DNA of 64,000 nucleotides from Mesocentrotus franciscanus. Its lineage: Eukaryota; Echinodermata; Echinoidea; Camarodonta; Strongylocentrotidae. The stretch spans positions 28,042,873 through 28,106,872 of the forward strand of contig CP137680.1 in assembly GCA_037976565.1 (NCBI GenBank). Direction: 5' to 3'. The translations under genes were made by a program, and so were the position numbers. The notes below the pieces were generated by a model. It was not told where the DNA came from. It saw only the letters and a list, made by a program, of their open reading frames with translations, and did no database searches. Each line of letters starts with the position of its first letter. Position 1 is the first letter of the stretch. This document shows, in pieces, positions 24,601-64,000 of this stretch.

Positions 24601-26122
24601 CAAATTATATTTATGTAAATATTTCCAATTTACTTTAGAATGGTGGACGACTTTTATTTTGAGAGGAAACTGAGATTTTCACCCCATCCTCACGAAATTG
24701 ATGTCTTTGGTTTCCATCGCATTAACTTGACGGAGATAATGTATAAAGGACCATTTGTCTTTTAAAACATTCCGGAGCGCTGAAATTTATTGAACAAATA
24801 TCACATATATCTTAGGCCTACTCCCACATTTGACTAGAAGTTGGAATTTGGGGATATACTTCCTTTCCGTGCAATTTCTTCTAAGCAACCATACTCCTTT
24901 TCGTATGTTTGAATTTTAGCTTCCAGTAAAACTGACCAATTCTGGGATAACTACTCGAATTAATTATACACCCCCTCCCCTCCGATACCCAAATGTATGT
25001 AAATTCATATCAAAATTAATTTGTTGATTTGTATCATATATGAAGTACGCTAGGTAGTAAGTAGCTGTCCGGGGTAGTTGTCCTGGGGTTAATGAAAATG
25101 TCTTATGTGCAGGTGATTGCCAAGGGTTACTGATTGTCCGATGTACTCCTCCGAGGACCATATAAATGTCCTAGGAGAGTAGGTCATTTTGAGGGAGTTT
25201 CCCAGGGATGATTGTTTGTGGGCAGTATTCATAGGACGCGAGTGTCTTATAGAATAAGTTGTCCGAAGTAATTATAGAGTTGAAATCCAGTAGTGGTTGA
25301 CCTAGTGGTAATTGTTGTCCGGGATAATTATCAAAATTGAAGAAGTTGTCGAAGGAGCTGTTTCTTGCGGAGAAACATACAGACATGCCAGGTAGTCATT
25401 ATCTTGGCATTAATCTTTCCCAGTGACTATTGTCCTACAGCATGTGTTTTCATGATGGTTTAATTCTACGGCGAAAGATCTCTGAGCTACTATGGACCCA
25501 CCCTATGGAACAACCTACACCTCAATGTTCGGTCGATTCATACAAATCACTTCTGAAGACATTTATGTTCGTCCAATAGTCTGTTAATTATATGAATAGT
25601 TTATATCAATAATGTTATTTCTTACTTCAATAAGATCGTAATTATTAAACTATTATAATTGTGTTCATAAGTTTTTTACCATTTATATTATATCTGTTTT
25701 TTCCCATCATCGATACGCCATATGCATTTCTGTTACTACATGCTATTATATTTAAATCTTTAGATGTATTATTGATTGTTGTATTAAAAGCGCATAGAGA
25801 ATTTATTATATATTTATATATAAATATTTTTTAATTATTATATCCACGTGGTACATACTAACCTCTTGAGCAGTTGCTTTCTGGCTGACATCCGGGCCTC
25901 CTCATAAATAGGGGTCAGGGTCATCGTGGTCATGGATCTTGGTAAAGACTTCTTCCCCTTCTCCTGATGATGATAAGATCGACGCCTGTCTCTCACCTCT
26001 CCTAGTCGTATCGTCTTCTCAATGAAGTCCTTCGGAGGAAGGGCGAAGGACGGTAACGAGGAGGAGGACGAAAACGACGATGATGATATCACTTTCTCGT
26101 CATCGGTCGCGTTGTCCGACAT
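5179..26122 (-). CDS. CNBD2: CNBD2-like cyclic-nucleotide-binding protein, 18 exons, 643 aa
   Basis: Joined exons (5179-5319, 5740-5829, 6868-6924, 8228-8335, 10551-10693, 11208-11361, 11718-11778, 12320-12400, 12942-13006, 13439-13522, 14321-14376, 15086-15159, 15562-15650, 16446-16520, 17205-17388, 18957-19027, 20120-20258, 25863-26122) keep frame across 17 GT..AG introns and give 643 residues, against about 576 in human CNBD2. The N-terminus is Ser-rich and basic. The first CNB domain (about 265-345) has the phosphate-binding cassette GDKFGELDLINN with Arg326 in NRSC, so cAMP/cGMP binding is plausible. A second, degenerate CNB domain (about 390-600) starts at NYRAGQVIVP, contains an inserted Ser/Thr/Arg-rich linker, and lacks an FGE cassette. 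CNBD2 (CRIS) is a cytosolic cAMP-binding protein needed in mammalian spermatogenesis. The family assignment rests on recognition of the fold and motifs, not on a search. Confidence 0.87.
5740..5829 (-). CDS. CNBD2: CNBD2 exon 17, CNB-B end
   Basis: 30 codons, phase 0-0: VSQGAEAIKISKSFFLKYAD, then ERVFTEIEMR. The final strand and helix are typical of the end of a CNB domain. Confidence 0.87.
6261..6302. repeat. (TA)n microsatellite
   Basis: Uninterrupted TA dinucleotide run in a CNBD2 intron. Confidence 0.95.
6868..6924 (-). CDS. CNBD2: CNBD2 exon 16, CNB-B
   Basis: Only 19 codons, phase 0-0: DILTVMPGYKHSKSDRVSL. Acceptor CTTTTCCAG, donor GTAAGT. Together with exon 15 it gives GDIFDILTV in place of a canonical GDxFGE cassette, so CNB-B is degenerate. 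Confidence 0.84.
7058..7366. mobile_element. MITE candidate with 14-bp terminal inverted repeats
   Basis: Perfect GCTAGCAGAAGGTC at 7058-7071 is mirrored by GACCTTCTGCTAGC at 7353-7366. Non-coding, 309 bp, in a CNBD2 intron. No clear target-site duplication seen. Confidence 0.45.
7978..8218. repeat. Imperfect (ATC/ACC)n microsatellite
   Basis: About 240 bp of ATC, ACC and GCA triplets ending about 10 bp from the exon 15 splice donor. The long D/G- and M/V-rich frames across it are low-complexity artefacts. Confidence 0.9.
8228..8335 (-). CDS. CNBD2: CNBD2 exon 15, CNB-B middle
   Basis: 36 codons, phase 0-0: DTVFRSKSILQCMRSG, then YCVRVGELEAGDIF. The chosen acceptor AATAG, next to an A/T-rich tract, avoids an in-frame stop produced by the nearer TTCAG. 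The donor abuts a long (ATC/ACC)n microsatellite. Confidence 0.84.
8932..9098 (+). mobile_element. 5'-truncated SINE body
   Basis: Shares the CACCCAGGTGAGGAAATTGG ... AGTGCTCTG ... GATAATGGC block pattern with the SINE at 96-372 but lacks the tRNA-like head. It abuts the TIR element at 9100. Confidence 0.6.
9381..10100. repeat. Four-copy tandem repeat, about 190 bp unit
   Basis: Copies start at about 9381, 9554, 9746 and 9948 with CCCAATGACGATGCGGAGCA and related text. Copy 1 lacks about 20 bp near the GCGAAGTCCGAGCCGC segment. The last copy ends in a short repeated GTGATGTTTTCTTTGGTATT motif. It lies inside the TIR element at 9100-10435. Confidence 0.88.
10160..10395. repeat. Polypyrimidine tract
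   Basis: About 235 bp of nearly pure C/T on the plus strand (purine-rich on minus) inside the TIR element. The K/E/R-rich frames reading from it are not genes. Confidence 0.9.
10551..10693 (-). CDS. CNBD2: CNBD2 exon 14, Ser/Thr/Arg-rich linker
   Basis: Reads TTPGPSSTRSSTRGSTGR, then LRDREPISGMSDELVAKKKG. It is a disordered-looking loop with several possible basophilic kinase sites. Acceptor CATCACAG, donor GTAAGT. Confidence 0.84.
11208..11361 (-). CDS. CNBD2: CNBD2 exon 13, CNB-B with long basic insert
   Basis: Reads GTCDVLKHLKADVC, MRDKTGKFYKEFKKAENAK, then ANKLPPLTR. The charged insert falls inside the second beta-roll, so CNB-B is interrupted by a long loop. Confidence 0.87.
11406..11461. 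repeat. (TC)n microsatellite
   Basis: TC-dinucleotide tract just upstream of CNBD2 exon 13, followed by a looser pyrimidine-rich stretch to about 11590. Confidence 0.95.
11718..11778 (-). CDS. CNBD2: CNBD2 exon 12, start of CNB-B
   Basis: Reads AGQVIVPDSIKNEWIYVIKS, matching the opening strands of a second CNB beta-roll (G-x-V-I-V ... W-I-Y-V-I-K-S-G). Confidence 0.88.
12320..12400 (-). CDS. CNBD2: CNBD2 exon 11, inter-domain segment
   Basis: Reads SLPVFKAWTGHDKLPDFPAN, then WGVQNY. It leads into the second CNB domain. Acceptor TGTGACAG, donor GTTAGT. Confidence 0.85.
12942..13006 (-). CDS. CNBD2: CNBD2 exon 10
   Basis: Reads DYPDIFDTKLNVKPEDCLEY, then L. Probably the helical C-terminal part of CNB-A. 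Donor GTGAGT; ends phase 2. Confidence 0.85.
13439..13522 (-). CDS. CNBD2: CNBD2 exon 9, phosphate-binding cassette
   Basis: Starts with the Glu of FGE and reads ELDLINNTNRSCTVMSKDQV, then ELFCIHSQ. The Arg of NRSC sits where the cyclic-phosphate-binding Arg is expected. 28 codons, phase 0-0. Confidence 0.9.
14142..14197. repeat. Perfect 25-bp stem hairpin
   Basis: Arms 14142-14166 and 14173-14197 are exact reverse complements around a 6-nt loop. The stem contains TACAGTAGGTTTGCGG. It lies in the CNBD2 intron between exons 8 and 9. Confidence 0.95.
14321..14376 (-). CDS. CNBD2: CNBD2 exon 8, CNB-A up to the FG of FGE
   Basis: Reads MTTAGATYILKKGDKFG with donor GTAAAT. The phosphate-binding cassette motif FGE is split across this exon and the next, both in phase 0. 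Confidence 0.88.
15086..15159 (-). CDS. CNBD2: CNBD2 exon 7, first beta strands of CNB-A
   Basis: Reads FTRNRVIIRDQERAEGMYF, then VLSGK. The pattern R-x-V-I-I-R-D-x-x-x-A-E-G-M-Y-F-V-L-S-G is the classic start of a CNB beta-roll. Confidence 0.9.
15315..15425. repeat. (ATC)n microsatellite
   Basis: Imperfect ATC/ACC triplet tract in the intron between CNBD2 exons 6 and 7. Confidence 0.92.
15562..15650 (-). CDS. CNBD2: CNBD2 exon 6, lead-in to first CNB domain
   Basis: Reads VVRSMQSNEEFAKYPPEIQ, then KRMCKYAWYD, the helical N-terminal bundle typical just before a CNB beta-roll. Donor GTAAGT; ends phase 2. Confidence 0.87.
16446..16520 (-). CDS. CNBD2: CNBD2 exon 5
   Basis: Exactly 25 codons, phase 0-0: EGLPNKIKDILSMEEDD, then RSQEQIQN. 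Acceptor CTTCTCAG, donor GTGAGT. Confidence 0.83.
16720..16870. repeat. Degenerate GGACAANTACC-type repeat patch
   Basis: Irregularly repeated short motifs resembling CCGGGCAACTACC and GTAGTTGTCCTG, like the larger patch at 25060-25440 and another at 55265-55430. Non-coding. Confidence 0.4.
17205..17388 (-). CDS. CNBD2: CNBD2 exon 4
   Basis: Acceptor CGCACAG, donor GTATGC. Encodes an acidic, probably helical stretch (LLEVVEEILTSAEEEAKR) and DMTFDAADYQRFSKRE. The reading frame fixes the acceptor choice over a nearby alternative AG. Confidence 0.83.
17756..18888. repeat. 26-copy minisatellite, 43-bp unit
   Basis: The unit carries GTAAGAGTTATCTGCTGAG, then TTGAATAAGGGGGAAA. I counted 26 copies. 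Most are 42-43 bp; three (near 17810, 18245, 18380) carry a 6-bp CCGGTA insertion and also switch GTGTTG to GTTTTG, so they form a distinct subtype. It lies in the intron between CNBD2 exons 3 and 4. Confidence 0.96.
18957..19027 (-). CDS. CNBD2: CNBD2 exon 3
   Basis: Acceptor CTCTTCTAG, donor GTAAGT. Reads PYERFKLKANAVKW, then the hydrophobic LCMVCVVYM. The short hydrophobic patch is too short to call a membrane span with confidence. Confidence 0.84.
19354..19367. promoter_or_regulatory. Near-consensus RFX X-box-like site
   Basis: ATAACCATGGTAAC differs from the palindromic X-box GTNRCC-N2-RGYAAC at one position. It lies 52 bp from a perfect copy, within CNBD2 intron 2. Regulatory role inferred only. 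Confidence 0.35.
19406..19419. promoter_or_regulatory. Perfect palindromic RFX X-box
   Basis: GTTACCATGGTAAC matches GTNRCC-N2-RGYAAC exactly. RFX factors drive ciliary and spermatogenic genes in animals, which fits a CNBD2 host gene. It is intronic, so it would act as an enhancer if functional. Confidence 0.45.
19670..20080. repeat. Polypurine tract
   Basis: About 400 bp strongly biased to G/A on the plus strand, close downstream of CNBD2 exon 2. The frame running into it from exon 2 is S/L/F-rich read-through, not protein. Confidence 0.85.
20120..20258 (-). CDS. CNBD2: CNBD2 exon 2
   Basis: The acceptor ends GTGCTAG; the exon reads RRVTVLDMDTMSHGSGS ... RRTALSLPEDNKPSGPT with donor GTAAGC. 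Polar, low-complexity N-terminal region. Starts phase 2, ends phase 0. Confidence 0.83.
20743..20872 (+). mobile_element. SINE 3' part
   Basis: Carries GCCAGGGTAATGATAATGG, GAGCGCTATATAAGACTCC and an ATT tail, typical of the 3' half of the tRNA-SINE seen at 96-372. The 5' head is missing. Confidence 0.6.
21303..21412. repeat. (TAC)n with TGC interruptions
   Basis: Triplet microsatellite of TAC with two TGC clusters. The A/V-rich frame over it is an artefact. Confidence 0.95.
21458..21622. repeat. (ATG)n and (TAA)n compound microsatellite
   Basis: A short ATG run passes into a long imperfect TAA/ATA tract. Confidence 0.95.
23640..23815 (+). mobile_element. tRNA-derived SINE with A and B boxes
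   Basis: The A-box-like TGGTCTAATGA and B-box GGTTCGATTCC sit in a tRNA-like head, followed by a body with CAACCCAGGTGAGG as in the other copies. Truncated by, or adjacent to, the foldback at 23817. Confidence 0.7.
23817..24106. mobile_element. Foldback element with five TTCTTGATATCAAGAA palindromes
   Basis: Outer arms run from the GAGTCACACC/GGTGTGACTC ends through CGTATTTGGCTTGCGTAT and are inverted over roughly 90 bp. The centre holds five exact copies of TTCTTGATATCAAGAA at 23904, 23925, 23969, 23990 and 24011. Non-coding and probably a mobile MITE. Confidence 0.8.
25060..25440. repeat. Degenerate GTTGTCCGGGGTAATTG-type repeat
   Basis: Loose, drifting copies of TTGTCC-GGG-TAATT are spread over about 380 bp with no fixed period. 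The same motif style appears at 16720-16870 and 55265-55430. Confidence 0.5.
25450..25805 (+). mobile_element. 3' end of a CR1-like LINE (fragment)
   Basis: Frame pieces read YGERSLSYYGPTLWNNL and, after a frameshift, SYKSLLKTFMF. This is the FGxRSFS-GPxLWNxLP ... FKxxLKTxLF tail seen at the C-terminus of many CR1/Jockey reverse transcriptases. A 3'-UTR follows with AAAAGCGCATAGAGA. Confidence 0.6.
25863..26122 (-). CDS. CNBD2: CNBD2 exon 1 (start codon)
   Basis: ATG at 26120-26122 opens MSDNATDDEK, followed by a serine run, PPKDFIEKTIRLG and a basic stretch ending ARKQLLKR. Donor GTTAGT follows at 25862. Ends in phase 2. A possible 3' splice site just upstream (CCTCATAG) hints that the 5'-UTR starts in a separate exon. 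Confidence 0.82.
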
Positions 26123-27026
26123 TCCTTATTTCCTTGTAGTTGATATCTATGAGGAAAAAATCAGAATGACTCCTGCATTTATTGTAACGTATTATATTTT
26201 TGTTCTTTTCTTTTTTTTTAAATAAAAAATTGGCTTTCAAACTACCATCATCACAATGATATTCCTTTTAGGGAATAGTAGGACTACACTCCTCTTTATA
26301 GGACCCGGGCGGACAATTGGAGTATTGAGACATCGGTATTCGTGACGGACCCTGTGACGGACCTGCAACAGCTAAATGACTTGTACGTATATCCCCAAAT
26401 GCAAACTGCTAGTCAAAAGTAGGCCCACAATTTTGAATGTGGTGTATATCTTTAATGAGAAATGTAATGTTCTAAAATTACAGTAATAATAGATAGATCC
26501 AATATTTAGAAGCAAAATGGATTCACAGTGATTTATTAGAAAGCGAATATGGTTTAACGTAACGTCGTATTTAAAAAGCGGTTGTGAAATGCATACGTAC
26601 ATTGTAGAATCTGAATGAAAGGTTGTATTTTTCTTGACACCAACTATCGCTTTGTTGTGTTGATATTGTGATGACAACAATAATGATGAGCGCATTTTTA
26701 ATCCTGGAAGAGGAATGAAACTTGATTGTGCATGGATGCAAACAACTAATCCACCTCTGACACAGTACGCCTTAATCCCTAATTCTACAAGGCATTTAAG
26801 GCTCGCTTTAGCCAAACTCTTTCTACAAGAGGCGATAAAATGCCATTCTGTTCACTGCTTTTGATCGTCTGAAAGAGTTGTTGTGACAACAGTCCTCGGA
26901 CCATTAAATTCTGTACTGACCAAAGGAGATCGATGCAAACACTATATAGTTTTTATTATTATTTAGAAATAACCTATGGAAACCATGTACATGATAATTT
27001 GTATGATACTGATTACTATTAAGGAC

Positions 27027-27300
27027 ATCATCACCATCATCATCAAGTGCCAGGTCTCGTACAGACATCGGCGGACATGGCCCTCCATTTTGTCTATTAT
27101 TTGCTATTGTTAGAAAGCCGGTATTGCTGATTTCATTTTTGCTTGCCCATTTGTTCATGATTAATTTGCACATATCAGATAGACGTTGCCTCCCCCTGCT
27201 CCTCTTTCCAGCAATCTTCCCTGTTAATTTGTTTTTCTCTAGATTATCCTTTCTGTAAATGTGACCGAAAAATGATAACATTAGCTTTAAGAGCAGTGCA
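27027..27300 (-). mobile_element. 3' fragment of an RTE-like LINE
   Basis: The minus frame reads FGHIYRKDNLEKNKLTGKIA, then GKRSRGRQRLSD, the FGH-x(6)-LTGKIxGKRxRGRQR tail of RTE-type reverse transcriptases. It ends in a GATGATGATG tail as RTE elements do. Everything upstream is missing. Confidence 0.7.
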
Positions 27301-27825
27301 ATTAATTGTCTCAAAAACAAGAAATAAGATTTGATAATCACATATTTTCACTAATTTGTCTTCTTTTGTTCAATATGCCGAAGGGGCGTTCCGTAAAATA
27401 ACAGCATCGGTGATATAGATAATGGTTATAAAGATATTATCGACGACAATTTTTAAAATGGAGATATTTTGGGGCCTGTATTTCACAATGATGGTAATGA
27501 AAATAGTGGAAATATAAATTGTTGGTATCATAAGAGTATTTGTTATTTATTCATTTATTAACGTTTTATATGAAATTCACAAGGTAGATCCATTCAGTAG
27601 GAATACTGCTTTACAAGTACGTCCTGTATAGTATTCAAGCATTACGGGTTCCAACTGTTTATGAGAACGTTTAAACAAAAATAATTGTCAATCAAGTGCT
27701 GCAATAAGATGCAAAAACAACTAAATTGACCACAACCGATACTGTATATATAAGGATACATTATCATTGGAAGAAATCAGAAATGCCGAGTCAACATTAG
27801 CATAATTTTAAAAAATAATATTACT

Positions 27826-27831
27826 TACCTA
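27826..27831 (-). promoter_or_regulatory. CNBD2: Possible 5'-UTR splice donor of CNBD2
   Basis: A strong AG|GTAAGT donor on the minus strand 1.7 kb upstream of the ATG. It could pair with the acceptor-like CCTCATAG just before the start codon, giving a non-coding first exon. No transcript evidence. Confidence 0.25.
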
Positions 27832-29443
27832 AATATACAATAAGAGAGTTGTAAAACAGTGATGAGATGTTCCTCGATTCAGGCACTGAGCACTATTCTT
27901 GACGGGTTCATCTTCATAATATTTCCATGTTGTCTGTCACTATGTGGGTCTTGCACCATGCATGATATACCTCTCTCGTTTACTTGAGATTTTCTAAATG
28001 TCACTTGAACGTCAAGCGCTATAAAATAGCGGTGGAAGCTTCGAAAAGAAGTAGTTTCCTCTCCAGTAAAATGAGAAGGTATCTAAAGATTAAACAGGAG
28101 GCAAGACGTCTTGTATGAGCATCCTCAAAAGATCCATATCTCTTGTTGCTGTATATAGTGGAAATGTTTTGTTAAATATCTTGCTGTGTTCAAAAGCAGC
28201 AGAAATCTCCGATTCGCTTTATTCGTTGTGGAAACAACGTGACCAGGAACTCGGCATGCGCTATCTGATTATGTAATGGTCGAGAAATATACACGACTTT
28301 AACGAGAGAAAAGGTCTTATTTTGAAAACCCGATGAAGGAGAAAATAGCTTGTAAAATCCGCATGAGTGATGCTACACAATACTCGGATCCACACTCATT
28401 GTTTCGTACTGAAATGGCGTTAGACGTCTTTAAGTCCACTTACTTTCAAAGAAAGTTTGTGTTCTTTCAAAAATTACACTTGCATTATTCACGATGGTTC
28501 ACGAATCTCAAGTGTATTAAAAAGCATATCCCTCAGCGAAAAAAAGATATTAGCATTAATCATTGAAAATCAAGAGAAAATAAAAGTCTTCTTCCTTTTT
28601 CCGATTTCAGCATTAATAATACACGTAGTTTGAAGTCTATTGGTATTAAAATTGCACGAAATGCTCATTGAAACGGCATCGTGGAAAGTGACATTTCCTT
28701 TCCTTTTTTTAATTCACATTTTGTCATTATTCCATTTATACTTTATATCGTTTTTCCTCCACGTATCACCACTTTCGTAGGGTAAATGACTAAAGGTATA
28801 CCTTCCTCAACAAAAGGCAGAGTACCTTCTGTATAATGACATGTGTCTTTTCCAGTTCAGCATATCCATTTTGGTCATAACTACACCGATAGCCTAGACA
28901 AGAGTTAGACATAATCCTCTGTCTACCAAAGAAATTCTACTTCCATTATTTGCTTTACACTTAAGAGGCCAATCCACATTTGTGTGCAAACATAAACACC
29001 ACTACCGGCGATTATGTCATTTATAAATCAATACACCCTCCCCCTCTTTTATATTTGGATAAAAGAAAATCCTTTATTATTGACGATTATGTTAGAAGGT
29101 GTTGGAAACGATTGTTCACATTTTGAACCACTTAAGAAAACAGTTGGGAATGAAGAAGGACCTTCGAAAGGGAATGGAATAAAAGAAAGAAACGTTGTCG
29201 CTTGTTAGTCAGATAACTGGATCCCGTTTGACGGATAGCCCACTGACAGCCCCAAAAACTAACCAACAGTTCAGTTGACTGACAAATCTCGAGGCCGACA
29301 GACTTCGAGACCAACAGTCGAATAGATCGACAAAGAGACAGACGGACCAAAGAGATCGACAGATTACAAGACCGACGTCAAACGAAAGCGACGGACCAGC
29401 ATTGCATTCCCTAAAAAATGTAATCAGCAGGTCTTCGAGACCA

Positions 29444-29552
29444 GGACCCCGTCTTACAAAGATTGATCCAAATCAATCGCAAGTTTGCAGTCTCCTATCT
29501 CTTCAGTGCATAGTTGCGATTGATATCAACTCTTTGTAAGACGGGGCCCAGG
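29444..29552. mobile_element. Small MITE, CCCCGTCTTACAAAG family
   Basis: Inverted ends GGACCCCGTCTTACAAAG and CTTTGTAAGACGGGGCCC bound about 109 bp, with inner inverted AATCAATCGCAA and TTGCGATTGAT. The same family recurs at 48522 and 63109. Confidence 0.75.
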
Positions 29553-30719
29553 AATTTCGTCTTTTCACTCTCGTGGATAGTCTGCGGTAGCCAAATATTA
29601 AGTTATATACGTTATAGTGAGACAAATTATTAGTCTTCCGCTCCTTTGTCCTAATATCATAACATTTACCAATTATGCGCAATTAGGGATAGGGTTATGG
29701 TTATCAACACCTCTCCTTTTGTTATCGACGGGGGCGCCTGCGAAGAGGACAGCTCTTGTCGCTGTATACTTCGGTGTGTGCTGGCGCTATTGGGATATTC
29801 TCATCCGATTTGGTTGAATCCTTCCGTTCTCAAATGACCAGATTTATGTATCTATTCAATTTTTGTTTAACAATTTTCTATAATACACACCAATATCAAC
29901 AAAATGTGACAATAATCACCACCACTGAGCAAAGAGTACAAATATTGTTTAACGTTTCTGTGTAAGTGCTCGTTTCGTAAGTGGAAGACAAAATATGTTA
30001 ACGTTTTCATGACATTCAAATTCATATCGTTTTATTCCCAGAACACGTGCAATGGACTGTCTAAACCGCCAGCTACGGTATGCTCGAGTAGTTCGAGACC
30101 TTTAAGCGTACTTGCATAATTGATACAAAAAATACGAAAACGATTATATTTCAAAATGTCCTTGCCCTCGAGCTCCGTGATTAATATGAATTGGCAGTGG
30201 GGGTAGCTGCAAAAAAAAAAAAAAAAACAAGATTGTTTAAAAATATTGAATTAAAACAATATTTTTAAAAATAAGAAAAGGGGGAAGGAAAGAGGTCAGT
30301 GGAAAGGATTTTTTTTTTTTTTGGGGGAGGACGCCTGAACCACCTCCCTTACCTTCCCCCTTAACAGTAGCTCTGTAAATTTGCATTTGCTTGGGTGAGG
30401 AAGACCCCCACCCCAATCCCCCATGGTTCCAATGTACCCTCAGTGGGTGGGTTCACAGTACGCCAATGGCAATCGGTGCCCCTGTCTACAATACGATTGA
30501 CTTACCTAAACCTGCAGACGCAGACAAAGAGAGGAAGAGGAAGTCATGGTTAAAAACTTACCTGCTCTATTCTATTTTATTTCATTTCTGTGGATCAAAC
30601 TTATTGAGCTGTAACCATGTGCAGTGCAATGGGCGCTAGAGAGCTGTAATAAATATTGTAGTTTAGTCGGCGCACATGTCCTCAAGCCCGTTATCGTATA
30701 GACGAGTCCCTTGATAATA

Positions 30720-63828
<33,109 letters not shown>

Positions 63829-64000
63829 GTATGTCTCCTTCATCTTCATCATCATCATCATCATCACCTTCTTCTTCTTCTTTTTTTTCTCCTCTGTTTT
63901 GTTGTTGTTCTCCTTTCTCTGTTATTTTTCTTCGTCGTCTCCTTTTTTGTCGTCTTCCTCTTCTACAAAAACCATTGCACATACATAAATTTGAAATATG

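Larger units (their letters stand above)
20259..25862. other. CNBD2 intron 1 (5.6 kb)
   Basis: No coding exon recognised. Contains a SINE tail (20743), TAC and TAA microsatellites (21303-21620), unique-looking DNA (21650-23100), a short C-rich run (23165-23195), a tRNA-headed SINE (23640), a palindrome-rich foldback element (23817), a degenerate repeat patch (25060) and a plus-strand LINE tail (25450). Confidence 0.75.
26123..30719. other. Divergent intergenic region CNBD2 / EGF gene
   Basis: Promoters of both flanking genes should lie here. Seen: a minus-strand RTE-like LINE tail (27027), a possible non-coding CNBD2 first exon ending at donor AG|GTAAGT near 27831, a degenerate GACAGA-rich patch (29214-29400), a small MITE (29444) and a poly(A) run near 30210. 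Short frames at 28333 and 30391 look like chance. Confidence 0.6.

Noticed and set aside
26372..26815. 147-aa minus-strand frame upstream of CNBD2
   Set aside because: No motif, no splice context and skewed composition; treated as chance.
28333..28566. 77-aa frame in the intergenic region
   Set aside because: No homology, no splice or promoter context.

Overview
This is a stretch of animal nuclear DNA, most likely from an echinoderm and probably a sea urchin. The genes are split into small exons with GT..AG introns. The DNA is AT-rich and dense in tRNA-derived SINEs, foldback/MITE elements and decayed LINEs. The large phase-1 EGF-exon gene resembles the fibropellin/uEGF/Notch-like proteins common in echinoderms. 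The species cannot be fixed from sequence alone; other marine deuterostomes remain possible.

Layout. (1) 1-1692, + strand: the last three coding exons of TBC1D19, a Rab-GAP (TBC) domain protein. The first is cut by the window edge. (2) 1693-5178: convergent intergenic DNA with foldback elements, and an unassigned candidate terminal exon at 4199-4331 followed by AATAAA. (3) 26122-5179, - strand: a complete 18-exon gene, reconstructed here as a 643-residue protein with two cyclic-nucleotide-binding domains, matching CNBD2 (also called CRIS, a sperm cAMP-binding protein). Its introns hold a 26-copy minisatellite, two RFX/X-box-like sites, a perfect hairpin and many repeats. (4) 26123-30719: divergent intergenic region with LINE debris and a possible non-coding first exon of CNBD2. 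(5) 30720 to beyond the right edge, + strand: a secreted or membrane EGF-repeat gene. It has a signal-peptide exon, a short linker exon and 21 cysteine-rich module exons of 111, 114 or 117 bp, all phase 1-1. The 3' end lies outside the window. Three LINEs lie antisense in its introns: a CR1/L2-like element in intron 1, an L1/Tx1-like element in intron 1, and a larger CR1-superfamily element between modules 16 and 17.

The three host genes show no functional link. TBC1D19 acts in membrane traffic, CNBD2 in sperm cAMP signalling, and the EGF gene in extracellular adhesion or signalling.

I found no clearly new biological system. The points most worth following are: (a) modules 18 and 21 of the EGF gene, which share an identical non-EGF cysteine spacing and may be a distinct EGF-derived module; (b) the alternating two-exon pattern in modules 11-16; (c) paired X-box-like sites inside CNBD2; (d) the higher-order structured minisatellite; (e) a foldback element built around five copies of one 16-bp palindrome.
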